64,000 nucleotides of DNA from Streptomyces sp. NBC_00258 (GCF_036182465.1 NZ_CP108081.1:10664001-10728000), one strand, 5' to 3'; shown: positions 8,130 to 17,630, numbered from the stretch's first letter. The notes: generated by a model from the letters alone, not told the origin. Numbers and translations: made by a program.

Positions 8130-9676
8130 GCCAGCCCCCCAACGGCTTCTGGGCCCAGGCCACCGCCGACCCCGAGCGCACCGTGCTCATCGCGACCGAC
8201 GGCGAGGAGTGGACCGCCGGACGCCTGCACGCCGAGACCAACCGGCTGGTGCACGGACTGCGCGCCGCCGGGCTCGAACGCGGCGACGCCTTCGCCGTCG
8301 TGCTGCCCAACGGCGTCGAGTTCCTCACCGCGTACCTGGCCGCCTCACAGGCCGGCTTCTATCTCGTGCCCGTCAACCACCACCTCGTCGGCCCCGAGAT
8401 CGCCTGGATCGTCTCCGACTCCGGCGCCAAGGTGCTGATCGCCCACGAGCGGTTCGCCGACGCCGCACGCCACGCGGCCGACGAGGCGAAGCTCCCCGAG
8501 GACCGGCGGTACGCGGTCGGCGCGGTCGAGGGCTTCCGGGCGTACGCCGAACTCCTCGACGGGCAGCCCGAGTCGGTCCCTGAGGACCGCACGCTCGGCT
8601 GGGTCATGAACTACACATCGGGGACCACGGGCCGCCCGCGCGGCATCCGGCGCCCCCTGCCCGGCAAGCTCCCCGAGGAGACATACCTCGGCGGCTTCCT
8701 CGGCATCTTCGGCATCAAGCCGTTCGACGACAACGTGCATCTGGTGTGCTCGCCGCTGTACCACACGGCGGTCCTCCAGTTCGCGGGCGCGTCCCTGCAC
8801 ATCGGGCATCGGCTGGTGCTGATGGACAAGTGGACGCCCGAGGAGATGCTGCGGCTCATCGACGCCCACCGGTGCACGCATACTCATATGGTCCCAACCC
8901 AGTTCCACCGCCTGCTGGCGTTGCCGGACCGCACAAGGGCGGCCTACGACGTGTCGTCCATGCGGCACGCCATCCATGGCGCCGCCCCGTGCCCGGACCA
9001 CGTGAAACGGGCGATGATCGACTGGTGGGGCCACAGTGTCGAGGAGTACTACGCGGCCAGTGAGGGCGGCGGTGCCTTCGCGACCGCCGAGGACTGGCTG
9101 AAGAAGCCCGGCACGGTCGGCAAGGCCTGGCCCATCAGCGAACTGGCCGTCTTCGACGACGACGGAAACAGGCTGCCGCCCGGTGAACTGGGCACCGTCT
9201 ACATGAAGATGAGCACGGGCGGATTCTCGTACCACAAGGACGAGAGCAAGACGAAGAAGAACCGCATCGGGGACTTCTTCACCGTCGGTGACCTGGGGTA
9301 TCTCGACGAGGACGGTTATCTCTTCCTCCGCGACCGCAAGATCGACATGATCATCTCGGGCGGGGTCAACATCTACCCCGCCGAGATCGAGGCCGCCCTG
9401 CTCACCCACCCCGCCATCGCCGACGCCGCCGCCTTCGGGATTCCGCACGACGACTGGGGCGAGGCGGTCAAGGCCGTCGTCGAGCCGGCCCCCGGCTTCG
9501 AGGCGGGCGAGGCCCTGGCCGCGGCGATCCTGGAGCACTGCGAGCAGCAACTGGCCGGATACAAGCGGCCCAGGAGCGTCGACTTCATCGAGACGATGCC
9601 GCGCGATCCCAACGGGAAGCTGTACAAGCGGCGACTGCGGGATCCGTACTGGGAGGGGCGGACCCGTCCCGTGTGA
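8126..9676 (+). CDS. Acyl-CoA synthetase (FadD-type AMP-dependent ligase)
   Basis: The 516-residue adenylate-forming enzyme activates a carboxylate to its CoA thioester via acyl-AMP. Motif A3 is NYTSGTTGRPRGIRR near residue 165, A5 is EEYYAASEGGG, A8 is DLGYLDEDGYLFLRDRKIDMIISGG, and A10 ends in PRDPNGKLYKRRLRD with the catalytic Lys. The GTG start at 8126 follows a GGAAGGAG ribosome site and overlaps the TGA of the flavoprotein gene (GTGA). The two are therefore translationally coupled and probably act on the same substrate. Longer in-frame starts upstream lie entirely within the preceding gene. The domain architecture resembles mycobacterial FadD4-type ligases. The substrate is unknown. Confidence 0.92.
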   Translation: MSQPPNGFWAQATADPERTVLIATDGEEWTAGRLHAETNRLVHGLRAAGLERGDAFAVVLPNGVEFLTAYLAASQAGFYLVPVNHHLVGPEIAWIVSDSGAKVLIAHERFADAARHAADEAKLPEDRRYAVGAVEGFRAYAELLDGQPESVPEDRTLGWVMNYTSGTTGRPRGIRRPLPGKLPEETYLGGFLGIFGIKPFDDNVHLVCSPLYHTAVLQFAGASLHIGHRLVLMDKWTPEEMLRLIDAHRCTHTHMVPTQFHRLLALPDRTRAAYDVSSMRHAIHGAAPCPDHVKRAMIDWWGHSVEEYYAASEGGGAFATAEDWLKKPGTVGKAWPISELAVFDDDGNRLPPGELGTVYMKMSTGGFSYHKDESKTKKNRIGDFFTVGDLGYLDEDGYLFLRDRKIDMIISGGVNIYPAEIEAALLTHPAIADAAAFGIPHDDWGEAVKAVVEPAPGFEAGEALAAAILEHCEQQLAGYKRPRSVDFIETMPRDPNGKLYKRRLRDPYWEGRTRPV

Positions 9677-9678
9677 GG

Positions 9679-11109
9679 TCAGGATCCGACGGACACATCG
9701 CCCTGGACCTCCGCTCGGTCCGGGGCGATGGGACGTGCAGTGCGACGTGCGCTGTGATGTGCATCGGGCGGACTCGTGGGACGTACCTGAGGCTTCTTGG
9801 GGTGCACGTGCGGCACAGGCGCCCGGCGCGACGGCTCGACGCGGCGTGCCAGCTTCCGGCCCCACGCCTGGCCCGGAGCCTCGATGTACCGGTAGGTCAG
9901 CGCGCACAGCGGCAGCAGCACGGCGAAGAACGCCACCACGAGTACGGGATTGTCCCGCGGCCACCGGCCGATCGTGCCGTCACTCACCGCCAGCAGCACC
10001 GGATGCAGCAGATACACCGAGTAACTGATCATTCCCAGCCATACCAGCCAGCGCGGTATCCGCCGGTGGCGCAACGCCAGCGCGACACCGAAGGTGAGCA
10101 CGGCGAGCAGGAACGCCACGATCCAGCCCTGCCGGGTGAAGGGGGCCTCGTCGCTGTTCCAGTACGCGCTGGACACGGCGCAGGCGATCACCACCGCGGC
10201 CGTGCAGGCCGCCCACCACCAGCTGCTCCGACCGTGCTCGGCCCGGTGGACGGCGGTGCCCAGGAACATCACGGCGAGGATGATCAGGCCTTCCCACAAG
10301 GGAACCGTGCCGTTGAACGGGACCAGGACGAGCGCCAGCACTCCACCCAGCACACCGCCGAACACGCGAAGCGCGGGTGATCCGGCGCTCGCACAGCAGA
10401 TCGCGACCGCCAGGGCGCCAGTGGCGAGCCCGATCAGCGGGCCGGTGCCGACCAGGTCGGACAGAGCGGAATCCGGCAGCGTGACCCCTGCCGCCACGCT
10501 CACGGCGGCGAGCACGGCCAGGGTGACGGCGACCGCCGCCGACCGCTGGTGCATATGCACAGAGAAGAGCGCGACGACCAGCAGATAGAACGCCATCTCG
10601 TACGAGAGCGTCCACAGGACGAGCAGAACACTTGGCGTCCCCAGCAGCTCTTGAAGCAGACCGGCATGGGCGACGGTCGCCGTGGCCGTGCTCTGGTGGC
10701 CGAAGTCGCGCATGTCCGCGAGGCCCAGGAGGTTGATCGCGAGGACGGCGGCGACGGCAGTCGCCCAGAGCGGGTACATGCGGAACACCCGCCCGATCCA
10801 GAACGTCCGGACACAGCCCCGGCGCTCCAGCGAGGCGGGGATGATGTAGCCGCTGACCAGGAAGAACACCAGGATTCCGTACCGGCCGGTGTTGAACTGC
10901 GGCATCAGTTCCTGCCGGAAGTCCGCCATGAAGGAGTACGACGCGTGCTCGAACACCACGACGAGTGCCGCGATGCCACGCAACGCGTCCAGCCAGGCCA
11001 GCCGCAGTGGACCGGCCGCTGTCCGAGGTGCGGGTAGTGGATCGGATACGGAGGGTGACCGTTCCAGGGTCGGAGGCCGGATTGAGGGCCTGATGTCCAT
11101 AACAGCCAT
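9679..11109 (-). CDS. Membrane acyltransferase, OafA/YrhL family 3
   Basis: The protein of about 476 residues has the acyltransferase-3 hallmark WLDALRGIAALVVVFEHA with the conserved His near the first membrane segment, and about ten hydrophobic segments ending in YSVYLLHPVLLAV and YRYIEAPG. The hydrophilic C-terminal tail of about 70 residues is rich in Arg and Pro. Family members O-acylate extracellular polysaccharides, peptidoglycan or antibiotics. The ATG at 11109 is preferred because AAAGGG precedes it. A start at 11196 would lie inside the palindrome. The gene ends only two bases from the convergent acyl-CoA synthetase gene, leaving no room for an intergenic terminator. Confidence 0.88.
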   Translation of the reverse strand: MAVMDIRPSIRPPTLERSPSVSDPLPAPRTAAGPLRLAWLDALRGIAALVVVFEHASYSFMADFRQELMPQFNTGRYGILVFFLVSGYIIPASLERRGCVRTFWIGRVFRMYPLWATAVAAVLAINLLGLADMRDFGHQSTATATVAHAGLLQELLGTPSVLLVLWTLSYEMAFYLLVVALFSVHMHQRSAAVAVTLAVLAAVSVAAGVTLPDSALSDLVGTGPLIGLATGALAVAICCASAGSPALRVFGGVLGGVLALVLVPFNGTVPLWEGLIILAVMFLGTAVHRAEHGRSSWWWAACTAAVVIACAVSSAYWNSDEAPFTRQGWIVAFLLAVLTFGVALALRHRRIPRWLVWLGMISYSVYLLHPVLLAVSDGTIGRWPRDNPVLVVAFFAVLLPLCALTYRYIEAPGQAWGRKLARRVEPSRRAPVPHVHPKKPQVRPTSPPDAHHSARRTARPIAPDRAEVQGDVSVGS

Positions 11110-11163
11110 TACGCGCCCTTTGTCGCCTATGGTCAACGACGACTCGGGGCCGGTGTGCATGCG

Positions 11164-11195
11164 TGTGGTCCCGCCCCATATGGGGCGGGACCACA
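11164..11195. terminator. Perfect 32-base palindrome downstream of the penicillin-acylase-family gene
   Basis: This 32-base stretch equals its own reverse complement, centred on TATA/CATATG at 11179-11180 with GC-rich arms. It begins 10 bases beyond the stop codon at 11206 on the minus strand, where a factor-independent terminator would lie. There is no T tract, as is common in Streptomyces. Because it is a perfect palindrome with almost no loop, a protein-binding or recombination site is also possible. Confidence 0.6.
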
Positions 11196-11205
11196 TATGC
11201 CCTGC

Positions 11206-13611
11206 CTACTCGCGCACCCGCACCACCTTCAGCGCGGGCGAGGAGAGGATGTCCTTCTCGCAGAAGCGGGACGTCACCCACTTCTCACGCGAGAACAGCC
11301 GCGTCTGGTCGGCGAAGTGGTCCGAGTTCGGATTCGACGACTGGGAGTACGTGAGGAGCGTCCGGGCCACCGGGCAGCCGCTGCCGTCCCAGCCGACCGC
11401 CTGGATGTGGCTCGAACCCGTGCTGACCTCCGTGTATCCGCCCGCTGCCGCGTTCCACACCGACTCGATCTTGTTCCACACGCCGAGCGACTCGGTGCCG
11501 CCCGGAACCGGGATGCGCCGACCATCGCGTACGACGAACTGGTTCGCCCCGAGTTTCGCGTCCAGGGCGATCCCCGCCGTACGCAGTTCGGTCACGGCGT
11601 CGGCGAGGACCCTGGCGAAGCCCGGCGCGTCCGTGTTCAGGGTGTTCGGGGTGCGAACCGGGTCAGCCGCCGAGAACGGCACCTTCCACAGTTGCGCACC
11701 CGGCACCGCCCTGATCAGCTTCCGCCAGAACCGGTCGAAGAGCAGCGCACCCCTGCTGTCGGTGTCCATGGAGCGGTCCCACGCCTTGAGCGCGCCGCAG
11801 GCCTCCGTGACGTCAACCTCCTTGCCGTCGCTCCCCGTTGCCGTGCCTCCCGGGAGAGCGGCGCACGCGCGGGCGGCGGCGTCCGCCGCGAGATCACCCG
11901 CGGGCACCCGGTTCGTGAACTGCAGGCGCTGGAGGTCCTTCACGGTCAGGTCACCGCGTCCGGCCATGGCAGCCACGTCCTCGATCGCGCCACGGGTGCG
12001 CATCGAGCGCTGGGTGCCGACCGTGCCGAAGATCCGCTCGTAACCCGTCAGCGGCCGGTCGGCGTTGGCCAGCCATGCGCTGTCGTTGGAGTTCTCCGCG
12101 TACGGCGCGTCCTTCAGCGTCGGCATCCGTGCGGGCCCGAAGATCCCCGGCTGTACGGCGTCGGTGTCGCTGCCGAGTGCGCAGTCGCCGCGCGAGCCGT
12201 CGAGGACCGCGACACCCGCGGCCGGATACGTGGTCTTGCCGAGCGCGGTCGAGCAGCGGGTCGCCAACTCGTTCGTGACCCGGGGCAGTACCTGCGACTG
12301 GGTGAACAGGGAGTGACCCGAGGAGTCGGCCGCGATGGTGTTCACCCAGGGCAGGCCCTGGTTCCGGGCGAGCGATCCGAGGACGTCGGCGGTGCTGCGC
12401 GCCTTGCCGAAGCCGAGGGAGGTGTCGGCGAAGCGCAGGTTCGCCGCGTTCGGGTCGTTGAGCGCGTACGCCGTGGTCGTGGTCCAGGGCAGTGGCAGTT
12501 CGCCGTCGGGGGAGGAGAGCACCGGGCCGTAGCGGGTCCACCACTGCGATCGGGTCACCGGCGTGCCGTCCTTGACCGCGACGGTCACGGTTCGCTCGGT
12601 CATCCGCTCGGGTGTGCCGTCGACCAGGTAGGCCGTCGGATCGCCCGGAACGAGTGTGAGCTGATGGATGGTGAAGGGGACACCGGTCGAGACGGTGTGG
12701 CTCCACGCCACACGCGCGTTGTACCCGATGGAGATCGTCGGTGTGCCGAGCAGCGAGCCGCCCGCGACGTTCAGCTCGCCCGGGATCGTCTGCTGCGCCT
12801 GCCAGAACCGGCGCCCGCCGTGCCACGGATAGTGCGGGTTGCCCAGCAGCAGACCACGGCCGTTCGCCGTCGTACTGCCGTCGAAGGCGACCGCGTTGGA
12901 TCCCATGGAGCTGTCGGGCAGCAGATCGCGCACGGCACGGACCAGGCTCTCGGCGTCCGGGGTGCGGGCGGCCCGGGTGGCGGAGCCGGTCGGCGGCCGC
13001 GCGGTGGTGATGTCGTCGACGGTGCCTCCCTGACCGCCGAGCACGGACAGGGCGTACATACGGGTGGCCACGTCGAGTGCGGTGACCGGCCGCACCCAGG
13101 TGGCGCCCTTGCAGGCCGGGTCGTCGATCCGCTTCTGCCTCAGCCAGGCGTTGTAGCCGGCCGCCCAGCCGCGCATCAGGTCCTTCACCTGACGGCTCGG
13201 CCCTCGGGGTGCCGGCCGGTCCAGCAGTTTCTGCACGGTGCCGGCGTCCCGCACCCCGCGGAAGTACAGGTCGCTGGAGAGGTTCTCGCCGGCCGACGAG
13301 AGGGAGCCGTCCGGCGCCGCGGCGGGGCCGAAGACGCGGGAGCGCTCGCCGCGAACGGTCACGAAGCCGTCGGCGAGCACACACACCTGGTCGGCGGCCT
13401 GCGCCCAGCCGGTGCCGAAGCCGAGATTCGCGTAGTCCTTCGCGACGACGTGTGGAAGGCCGTACTCGGTATAGCGGACGACGGCGGACAGACCACCGTG
13501 CGCGGGGCGTTCCTGACGGTCCTGGCTCTGAGCCGTGGCGGCCGGCAGTGCGGCCGAGGCGGTGGCCAGGGCGACGGCCGTGACGACGAGCCGTCTCAGA
13601 CGGGTACGCAT
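11206..13611 (-). CDS. Secreted penicillin acylase-family amidase (Ntn-hydrolase)
   Basis: The 801-residue precursor has a Sec-type signal peptide (RRLVVTAVALATASAALPAATA, 6-27). The expected autocatalytic cleavage site is Gly237-Ser238-Asn in SMGSNAVAFDG, with Ser238 as the N-terminal nucleophile of the beta chain. The SLLGTPTISIGYNARVAWSHT segment follows, as in aculeacin A acylase and AHL acylases of Streptomyces. The family hydrolyses acyl amides such as penicillins, echinocandin lipopeptides or acyl-homoserine lactones. The start at 13611 is chosen because GGGAGG lies four bases upstream; an in-frame ATG at 13629 has no ribosome site. A strong palindrome follows the stop. It is divergent from an acyl-CoA synthetase, which could consume released acyl chains (inference). 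Confidence 0.9.
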   Translation of the reverse strand: MRTRLRRLVVTAVALATASAALPAATAQSQDRQERPAHGGLSAVVRYTEYGLPHVVAKDYANLGFGTGWAQAADQVCVLADGFVTVRGERSRVFGPAAAPDGSLSSAGENLSSDLYFRGVRDAGTVQKLLDRPAPRGPSRQVKDLMRGWAAGYNAWLRQKRIDDPACKGATWVRPVTALDVATRMYALSVLGGQGGTVDDITTARPPTGSATRAARTPDAESLVRAVRDLLPDSSMGSNAVAFDGSTTANGRGLLLGNPHYPWHGGRRFWQAQQTIPGELNVAGGSLLGTPTISIGYNARVAWSHTVSTGVPFTIHQLTLVPGDPTAYLVDGTPERMTERTVTVAVKDGTPVTRSQWWTRYGPVLSSPDGELPLPWTTTTAYALNDPNAANLRFADTSLGFGKARSTADVLGSLARNQGLPWVNTIAADSSGHSLFTQSQVLPRVTNELATRCSTALGKTTYPAAGVAVLDGSRGDCALGSDTDAVQPGIFGPARMPTLKDAPYAENSNDSAWLANADRPLTGYERIFGTVGTQRSMRTRGAIEDVAAMAGRGDLTVKDLQRLQFTNRVPAGDLAADAAARACAALPGGTATGSDGKEVDVTEACGALKAWDRSMDTDSRGALLFDRFWRKLIRAVPGAQLWKVPFSAADPVRTPNTLNTDAPGFARVLADAVTELRTAGIALDAKLGANQFVVRDGRRIPVPGGTESLGVWNKIESVWNAAAGGYTEVSTGSSHIQAVGWDGSGCPVARTLLTYSQSSNPNSDHFADQTRLFSREKWVTSRFCEKDILSSPALKVVRVRE

Positions 13612-13660
13612 CGTGCCTCCCAACATCATTGAGGGAAGGGGCGGTTGAGCGTGACAAAGG

Positions 13661-13673
13661 TGTACGCCGTACA
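13661..13673. promoter_or_regulatory. Candidate operator TGTACG-C-CGTACA
   Basis: The inverted repeat TGTACGCCGTACA has six-base perfect arms. It lies between the divergent penicillin-acylase-family gene (start 13611) and acyl-CoA synthetase gene (start 13744), so it could control both. The binding protein is unknown. Confidence 0.35.
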
Positions 13674-13743
13674 GGCGCTTGGGTCCTGACCTCCTGGGAC
13701 GGGACTTGACCCCGCTCGCGGAACGGAACGAGGATCACGTGTC

Positions 13744-15246
13744 ATGACGCCTGGACACGGCAGCACGGTTGACGGGGTGCTGCGCCGCAGTGCCCGACGT
13801 ACCCCCGAGCGCACAGCGGTCACCTACCGCGACCGCTCCTGGACATACGCCGAACTCGACGAGGCCGTCTCGCGCGCGGCCCAGGTGCTGATCTCCTCGG
13901 GCCTGACCCCCGGCGACCGCGTCGGCGCCTACGGCCACAACTCGGACGCGTACCTCATCGGCTTCCTGGCCTGCGCCCGGGCCGGGCTCGTCCACGTACC
14001 GGTCAACCAGAACCTGACGGGCGACGACCTCTCGTACATCGTCGGCCAGTCCGGGAGCACGCTCGTCCTCGCCGACCCCGGCCTCACGGACCGGCTCCCC
14101 GACGGCGTACGGGTGGTGCCGCTGCGCGACGCCGACGACTCGTTGCTCGCACGGCTGGAATCGACAGCCCCGTACGACGGTCCCGAGCCGCGTACCGAGG
14201 ATCTGGTGCAGCTGCTCTACACCTCCGGTACGACGGCCCTCCCAAAGGGCGCGATGATGACGCACCGCGCGCTCGTGCACGAGTACCTGAGCGCGATCAC
14301 CGCCCTCGACCTGAGTGCGGGCGACCTGCCCGTGCACTCGCTGCCGCTCTACCACTCGGCGCAGATGCACGTGTTCCTGCTGCCGTATCTCGCGGTCGGG
14401 GCGCAGAACATCATCCTCGACGCACCCGACGCCGAGCAGCTCTTCGACCTGATCGAGGCCGGCCGTGCGGACAGTCTCTTCGCGCCGCCCACCGTGTGGA
14501 TCGGCCTGTCGAACCGCCCCGACTTCGCGACCCGTGACCTGAGCGGGCTGCGCAAGGCGTACTACGGGGCGTCGATCATGCCGGTGCCCGTCCTCGAACG
14601 GCTGCGGGAACGGCTCCCCAAGCTGGCCTTCTACAACTGTTTCGGCCAGAGCGAGATCGGCCCGCTGTCCATGGTCCTCGCGCCGAACGAGCACAGGAAG
14701 GCGCGCCTGGACTCCTGCGGACGTCCGGTGCTGTTCGTGGACGCGAGAGTGGTCGACGAGAACGGCAAGGACGTGCCCGACGGCACGTCCGGTGAAGTCG
14801 TCTACCGGTCACCGCAGTTGTGCGAGGGCTACTGGGACAAGCCCGAGGAGACGGCCGAGGCCTTCCGGGACGGCTGGTTCCACTCCGGCGATCTGGTGGT
14901 GCGGGACGCCCAGGGATACTTCACCGTCGTCGACCGGGTGAAGGACGTCATCAACTCCGGGGGCGTCCTGGTCGCTTCACGGCAGGTCGAGGACGCGCTC
15001 TACACGCATCCCGAGGTGGCCGAGGTCGCGGTGATCGGGCTGCCGGACGACCGCTGGATCGAGGCCGTGACCGCGGTGGTCGTGCCTCGTGGCACGGTCA
15101 CCGAGGACGAACTGGTCGCCCACGCGCGCGAGAACCTCGCTCATTTCAAGGCGCCGAAGCGGGTGGTGTTCGTGGACGAACTGCCCCGTAACGCCAGTGG
15201 GAAGATCCTCAAGCGGGAGCTGAGGGACCGGTTGGGAGAGGCTTGA
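13744..15246 (+). CDS. Acyl-CoA synthetase (AMP-dependent ligase)
   Basis: The 500-residue adenylate-forming ligase carries LLYTSGTTALPKGAMMTH (A3, near residue 158), YNCFGQSEIGP (A5), SGDLVVRDAQGYFTVVDRVKDVINSGG (A7/A8) and NASGKILKRELRD (A10, catalytic Lys). It resembles medium- or long-chain fatty-acyl-CoA synthetases. The ATG is preceded by a purine-rich GAGGAT. It is transcribed divergently from the secreted amidase. The substrate is unknown, but it is one of four CoA ligases within 13 kb. Confidence 0.92.
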   Translation: MTPGHGSTVDGVLRRSARRTPERTAVTYRDRSWTYAELDEAVSRAAQVLISSGLTPGDRVGAYGHNSDAYLIGFLACARAGLVHVPVNQNLTGDDLSYIVGQSGSTLVLADPGLTDRLPDGVRVVPLRDADDSLLARLESTAPYDGPEPRTEDLVQLLYTSGTTALPKGAMMTHRALVHEYLSAITALDLSAGDLPVHSLPLYHSAQMHVFLLPYLAVGAQNIILDAPDAEQLFDLIEAGRADSLFAPPTVWIGLSNRPDFATRDLSGLRKAYYGASIMPVPVLERLRERLPKLAFYNCFGQSEIGPLSMVLAPNEHRKARLDSCGRPVLFVDARVVDENGKDVPDGTSGEVVYRSPQLCEGYWDKPEETAEAFRDGWFHSGDLVVRDAQGYFTVVDRVKDVINSGGVLVASRQVEDALYTHPEVAEVAVIGLPDDRWIEAVTAVVVPRGTVTEDELVAHARENLAHFKAPKRVVFVDELPRNASGKILKRELRDRLGEA

Positions 15247-15413
15247 CCTTGGGCCGGGCGCGACGGCCGCACTCCCGGTGGTTGAATCCGTGGTGGTCGG
15301 ATCCTCGGTCGGTGAACTGAATCCGCCGGTGAGCCGTACCAGTAACGGCGGCCCGACTACCCGAGCCTGGCCCGCCGCATCACCACCGGGTTTCGCACGG
15401 AAGGACCTTCGGG

Positions 15414-17576
15414 TTGTCGCGCACCACGAACTCTCGCCAGCTGCCGGACATGGACCGGACAACCCCGGAGCCCGAAGTGACGCCGGAGGCTTCTCCGGCG
15501 GACACGCCCGACGACACCCGGCTCGACACCCCTGTCGAAGAGGAACCCGCGGTCGGCATCGCCGTGGCTTCTGACAAGACCTCCGAGGCGGAGGGGAAAA
15601 CCGAGGCGGAGGGGAAAGCAGCCTCCGAAGAAGCTCCTGTGGCTGAGGAGAGCAAGGTCTCGGAGGGGACCCCTGCCGTTGACTCGGACGGGACTCCCGC
15701 TGTTGAGGAGGACGCGGCTTCGGAGGAGGCTGCGGCGGTCGAGAAGAACGCGGCTTCCGAAAAGACCTCCGCAGTCGAGAACAGCGCGGCCTCCGAAGAG
15801 ACCCCCGCGGTCGAGAACAGCGCGGCCGCCGAGAAGGACCCCGTAGTCGAGGGGAGTACCGCCTCCGACGAGGACACCTCCGCGAGCGACCGCCCCGCCG
15901 AGACCCCGGACGAGCCCGCCGCCCCGCGCAAGTGGCGGGAGCGGCACGCCGTCGCCGCGCGCAACGTGGGATGGACCGTCACGGGCCTGTCCCTCCTGCT
16001 CGTCTGCTTCGCGCTCCTCATGCCGACCTCCGCCCCCAAGTTCACGCCCGGCGTGTTCCTGCGCATCCCGGTGGAGGCGGTCCTTGGCGCAGCCGTCCTC
16101 ATCGTCCTGCCGCGCAGGCCACGGATCGTGGTGGCGATCCTCTCCGGCGCGATCCTCGGACTGCTGACCGTTCTGAACCTCCTTGACGTCGGCTTCAACA
16201 TGTTCCTCGGCCGGGGCTTCAACGTGGTCCTCGACTGGGTCCTGTTCGACGACGCGCAGTCGTACCTCAAGGACACGATGGGCAACGGCGGCGCGATCGG
16301 CGCCGTGATCGCGGTCGTGGCCCTCGTCCTCATCGTGCTGGTCCTGATGACCCTGGCGGTGCTCCGCGTGAGCAACGTCATGACCCGCAACCGCGACGCG
16401 GCCAGCCGCATCACCCTGGTGGTCGGGACCGCCTGGGTCACCTGCGCGGCGCTCGGCCTGCAGCTGTCCGGCCCGGGTATCGCGGCCAGGACCACGGTCG
16501 CCCGCGTCGAGGACCGCGTGAACCGGGTGCAGGCGACCCTCAAGGACGAGGCGGCGTTCGCCAAGGAGGCGAAGAAGGACTCCTTCGGCGGTACCCCGGG
16601 CGCCCAGCTGCTCACCGATCTGCGCGGCAAGGACGTCATGATCGCTTTCATCGAGAGCTACGGCCGCAGCGCGATCGAGGACGAGGCCACCGCCGCGGGC
16701 GTCGACGCGACGCTCACGGCCAAGAACGAGGCGCTGACCAAGGCCGGCTACTCCGCCAAGAGCGGCTGGCTCACCTCGGCGACGTACGGCGGCAGCAGTT
16801 GGCTCGGCCACTCGACCTTCCTGTCGGGCCTGTGGATCAACAACCAGAACCGCTATCGCACCGTCACCGCGGGCGAGCACCTGACCCTCACCGGCGCCTT
16901 CCAGCGCACCGGCGCCTGGCGGACCGTGGGCGTCATGCCGGGCGTCCAGAAGAACTGGCCGGAGGGCAAGTTCTACGGCCTCGACAATGTCTACGACTCC
17001 CGGGAACTCGGCTACGAGGGCCCGAAGTTCAGCTGGTCGACCATGCCCGACCAGTACGCCCTGAGCGCCTTCGAGCGCCTTGAGCACGGCAAGAAGCGCG
17101 ACAAACCGCTGATGTCGGAGATCATCCTGACCTCCAGCCACCAGCCCTGGGCCCCGATCCCCAAGATGATCCCCTGGGACCAGGTCGGCGACGGCTCGGT
17201 CTACGAGGGCATCGAGAAGGCGGGCAAGGACCCCGCGGACGTGTTCTACGACTCCAAGAAGGTCAAGGAGGAGTACGGCAAGTCCATCCAGTACTCGGTG
17301 AACTCCCTCATCGACTACGTGGTGAAGTACGGCAGCAAGAACACCGTCCTCGTGTTCCTGGGCGACCACCAGCCGCTGGCCAGCGTCAGCGGCAGCAACG
17401 CCAGCCGGGACGTGCCCGTCTCGATCGTCGCCCACGACAAGTCCGTACTCGACAAGATCGACGACTGGGGCTGGACGGACGGCATCAAGCCCGACAAGTC
17501 GGCACCGGTATGGAGGATGGACTCCTTCCGCGACCGCTTCCTGACGGCGTACGGCTCGACGCCCGCCAAGCGATAG
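15414..17576 (+). CDS. Membrane-bound sulfatase/phosphoglycerol transferase-like protein with acidic repeat N-terminus
   Basis: The 720-residue protein has three parts. Residues 1-170 are disordered, rich in Glu, Ala and Ser, with imperfect repeats such as AASEETPAVENSA. Residues 175-350 hold about four to five hydrophobic membrane segments. The extracytoplasmic alkaline-phosphatase-superfamily domain begins near residue 400 with DVMIAFIESYGRSA and contains TYGGSSWLGHSTFLSG and FLGDHQP, as in LTA-synthase/sulfatase-type proteins. A hydrolase or transferase acting on envelope polymers is likely. The start is TTG at 15414, eight bases after GGAAGGA. An ATG at 15450 would shorten it by 12 residues. 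A hairpin follows the gene. Confidence 0.82.
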   Translation: MSRTTNSRQLPDMDRTTPEPEVTPEASPADTPDDTRLDTPVEEEPAVGIAVASDKTSEAEGKTEAEGKAASEEAPVAEESKVSEGTPAVDSDGTPAVEEDAASEEAAAVEKNAASEKTSAVENSAASEETPAVENSAAAEKDPVVEGSTASDEDTSASDRPAETPDEPAAPRKWRERHAVAARNVGWTVTGLSLLLVCFALLMPTSAPKFTPGVFLRIPVEAVLGAAVLIVLPRRPRIVVAILSGAILGLLTVLNLLDVGFNMFLGRGFNVVLDWVLFDDAQSYLKDTMGNGGAIGAVIAVVALVLIVLVLMTLAVLRVSNVMTRNRDAASRITLVVGTAWVTCAALGLQLSGPGIAARTTVARVEDRVNRVQATLKDEAAFAKEAKKDSFGGTPGAQLLTDLRGKDVMIAFIESYGRSAIEDEATAAGVDATLTAKNEALTKAGYSAKSGWLTSATYGGSSWLGHSTFLSGLWINNQNRYRTVTAGEHLTLTGAFQRTGAWRTVGVMPGVQKNWPEGKFYGLDNVYDSRELGYEGPKFSWSTMPDQYALSAFERLEHGKKRDKPLMSEIILTSSHQPWAPIPKMIPWDQVGDGSVYEGIEKAGKDPADVFYDSKKVKEEYGKSIQYSVNSLIDYVVKYGSKNTVLVFLGDHQPLASVSGSNASRDVPVSIVAHDKSVLDKIDDWGWTDGIKPDKSAPVWRMDSFRDRFLTAYGSTPAKR

Positions 17577-17587
17577 GGACGTCGCGG

Positions 17588-17622
17588 TCTGCACCGGCTC
17601 CGCGGTCCGGGGCCGGTGCGGA
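17588..17622. terminator. Bidirectional hairpin between convergent genes
   Basis: Arms GCACCGGC (17591-17598) and GCCGGTGC (17612-17619), extended by GTC/GAC across one mismatch, form a hairpin in the 54-base gap between the sulfatase-like gene and the convergent PaaK-like gene. Confidence 0.6.
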
Positions 17623-17630
17623 CGGCAGGC

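Noticed and set aside
15357..17594. A 745-codon open frame opposite the sulfatase-like gene
   Set aside because: It is a GC-driven antisense shadow with low-complexity Arg/Gly/Val composition, no domain, and covers the same span as a gene with a clear fold and ribosome site.
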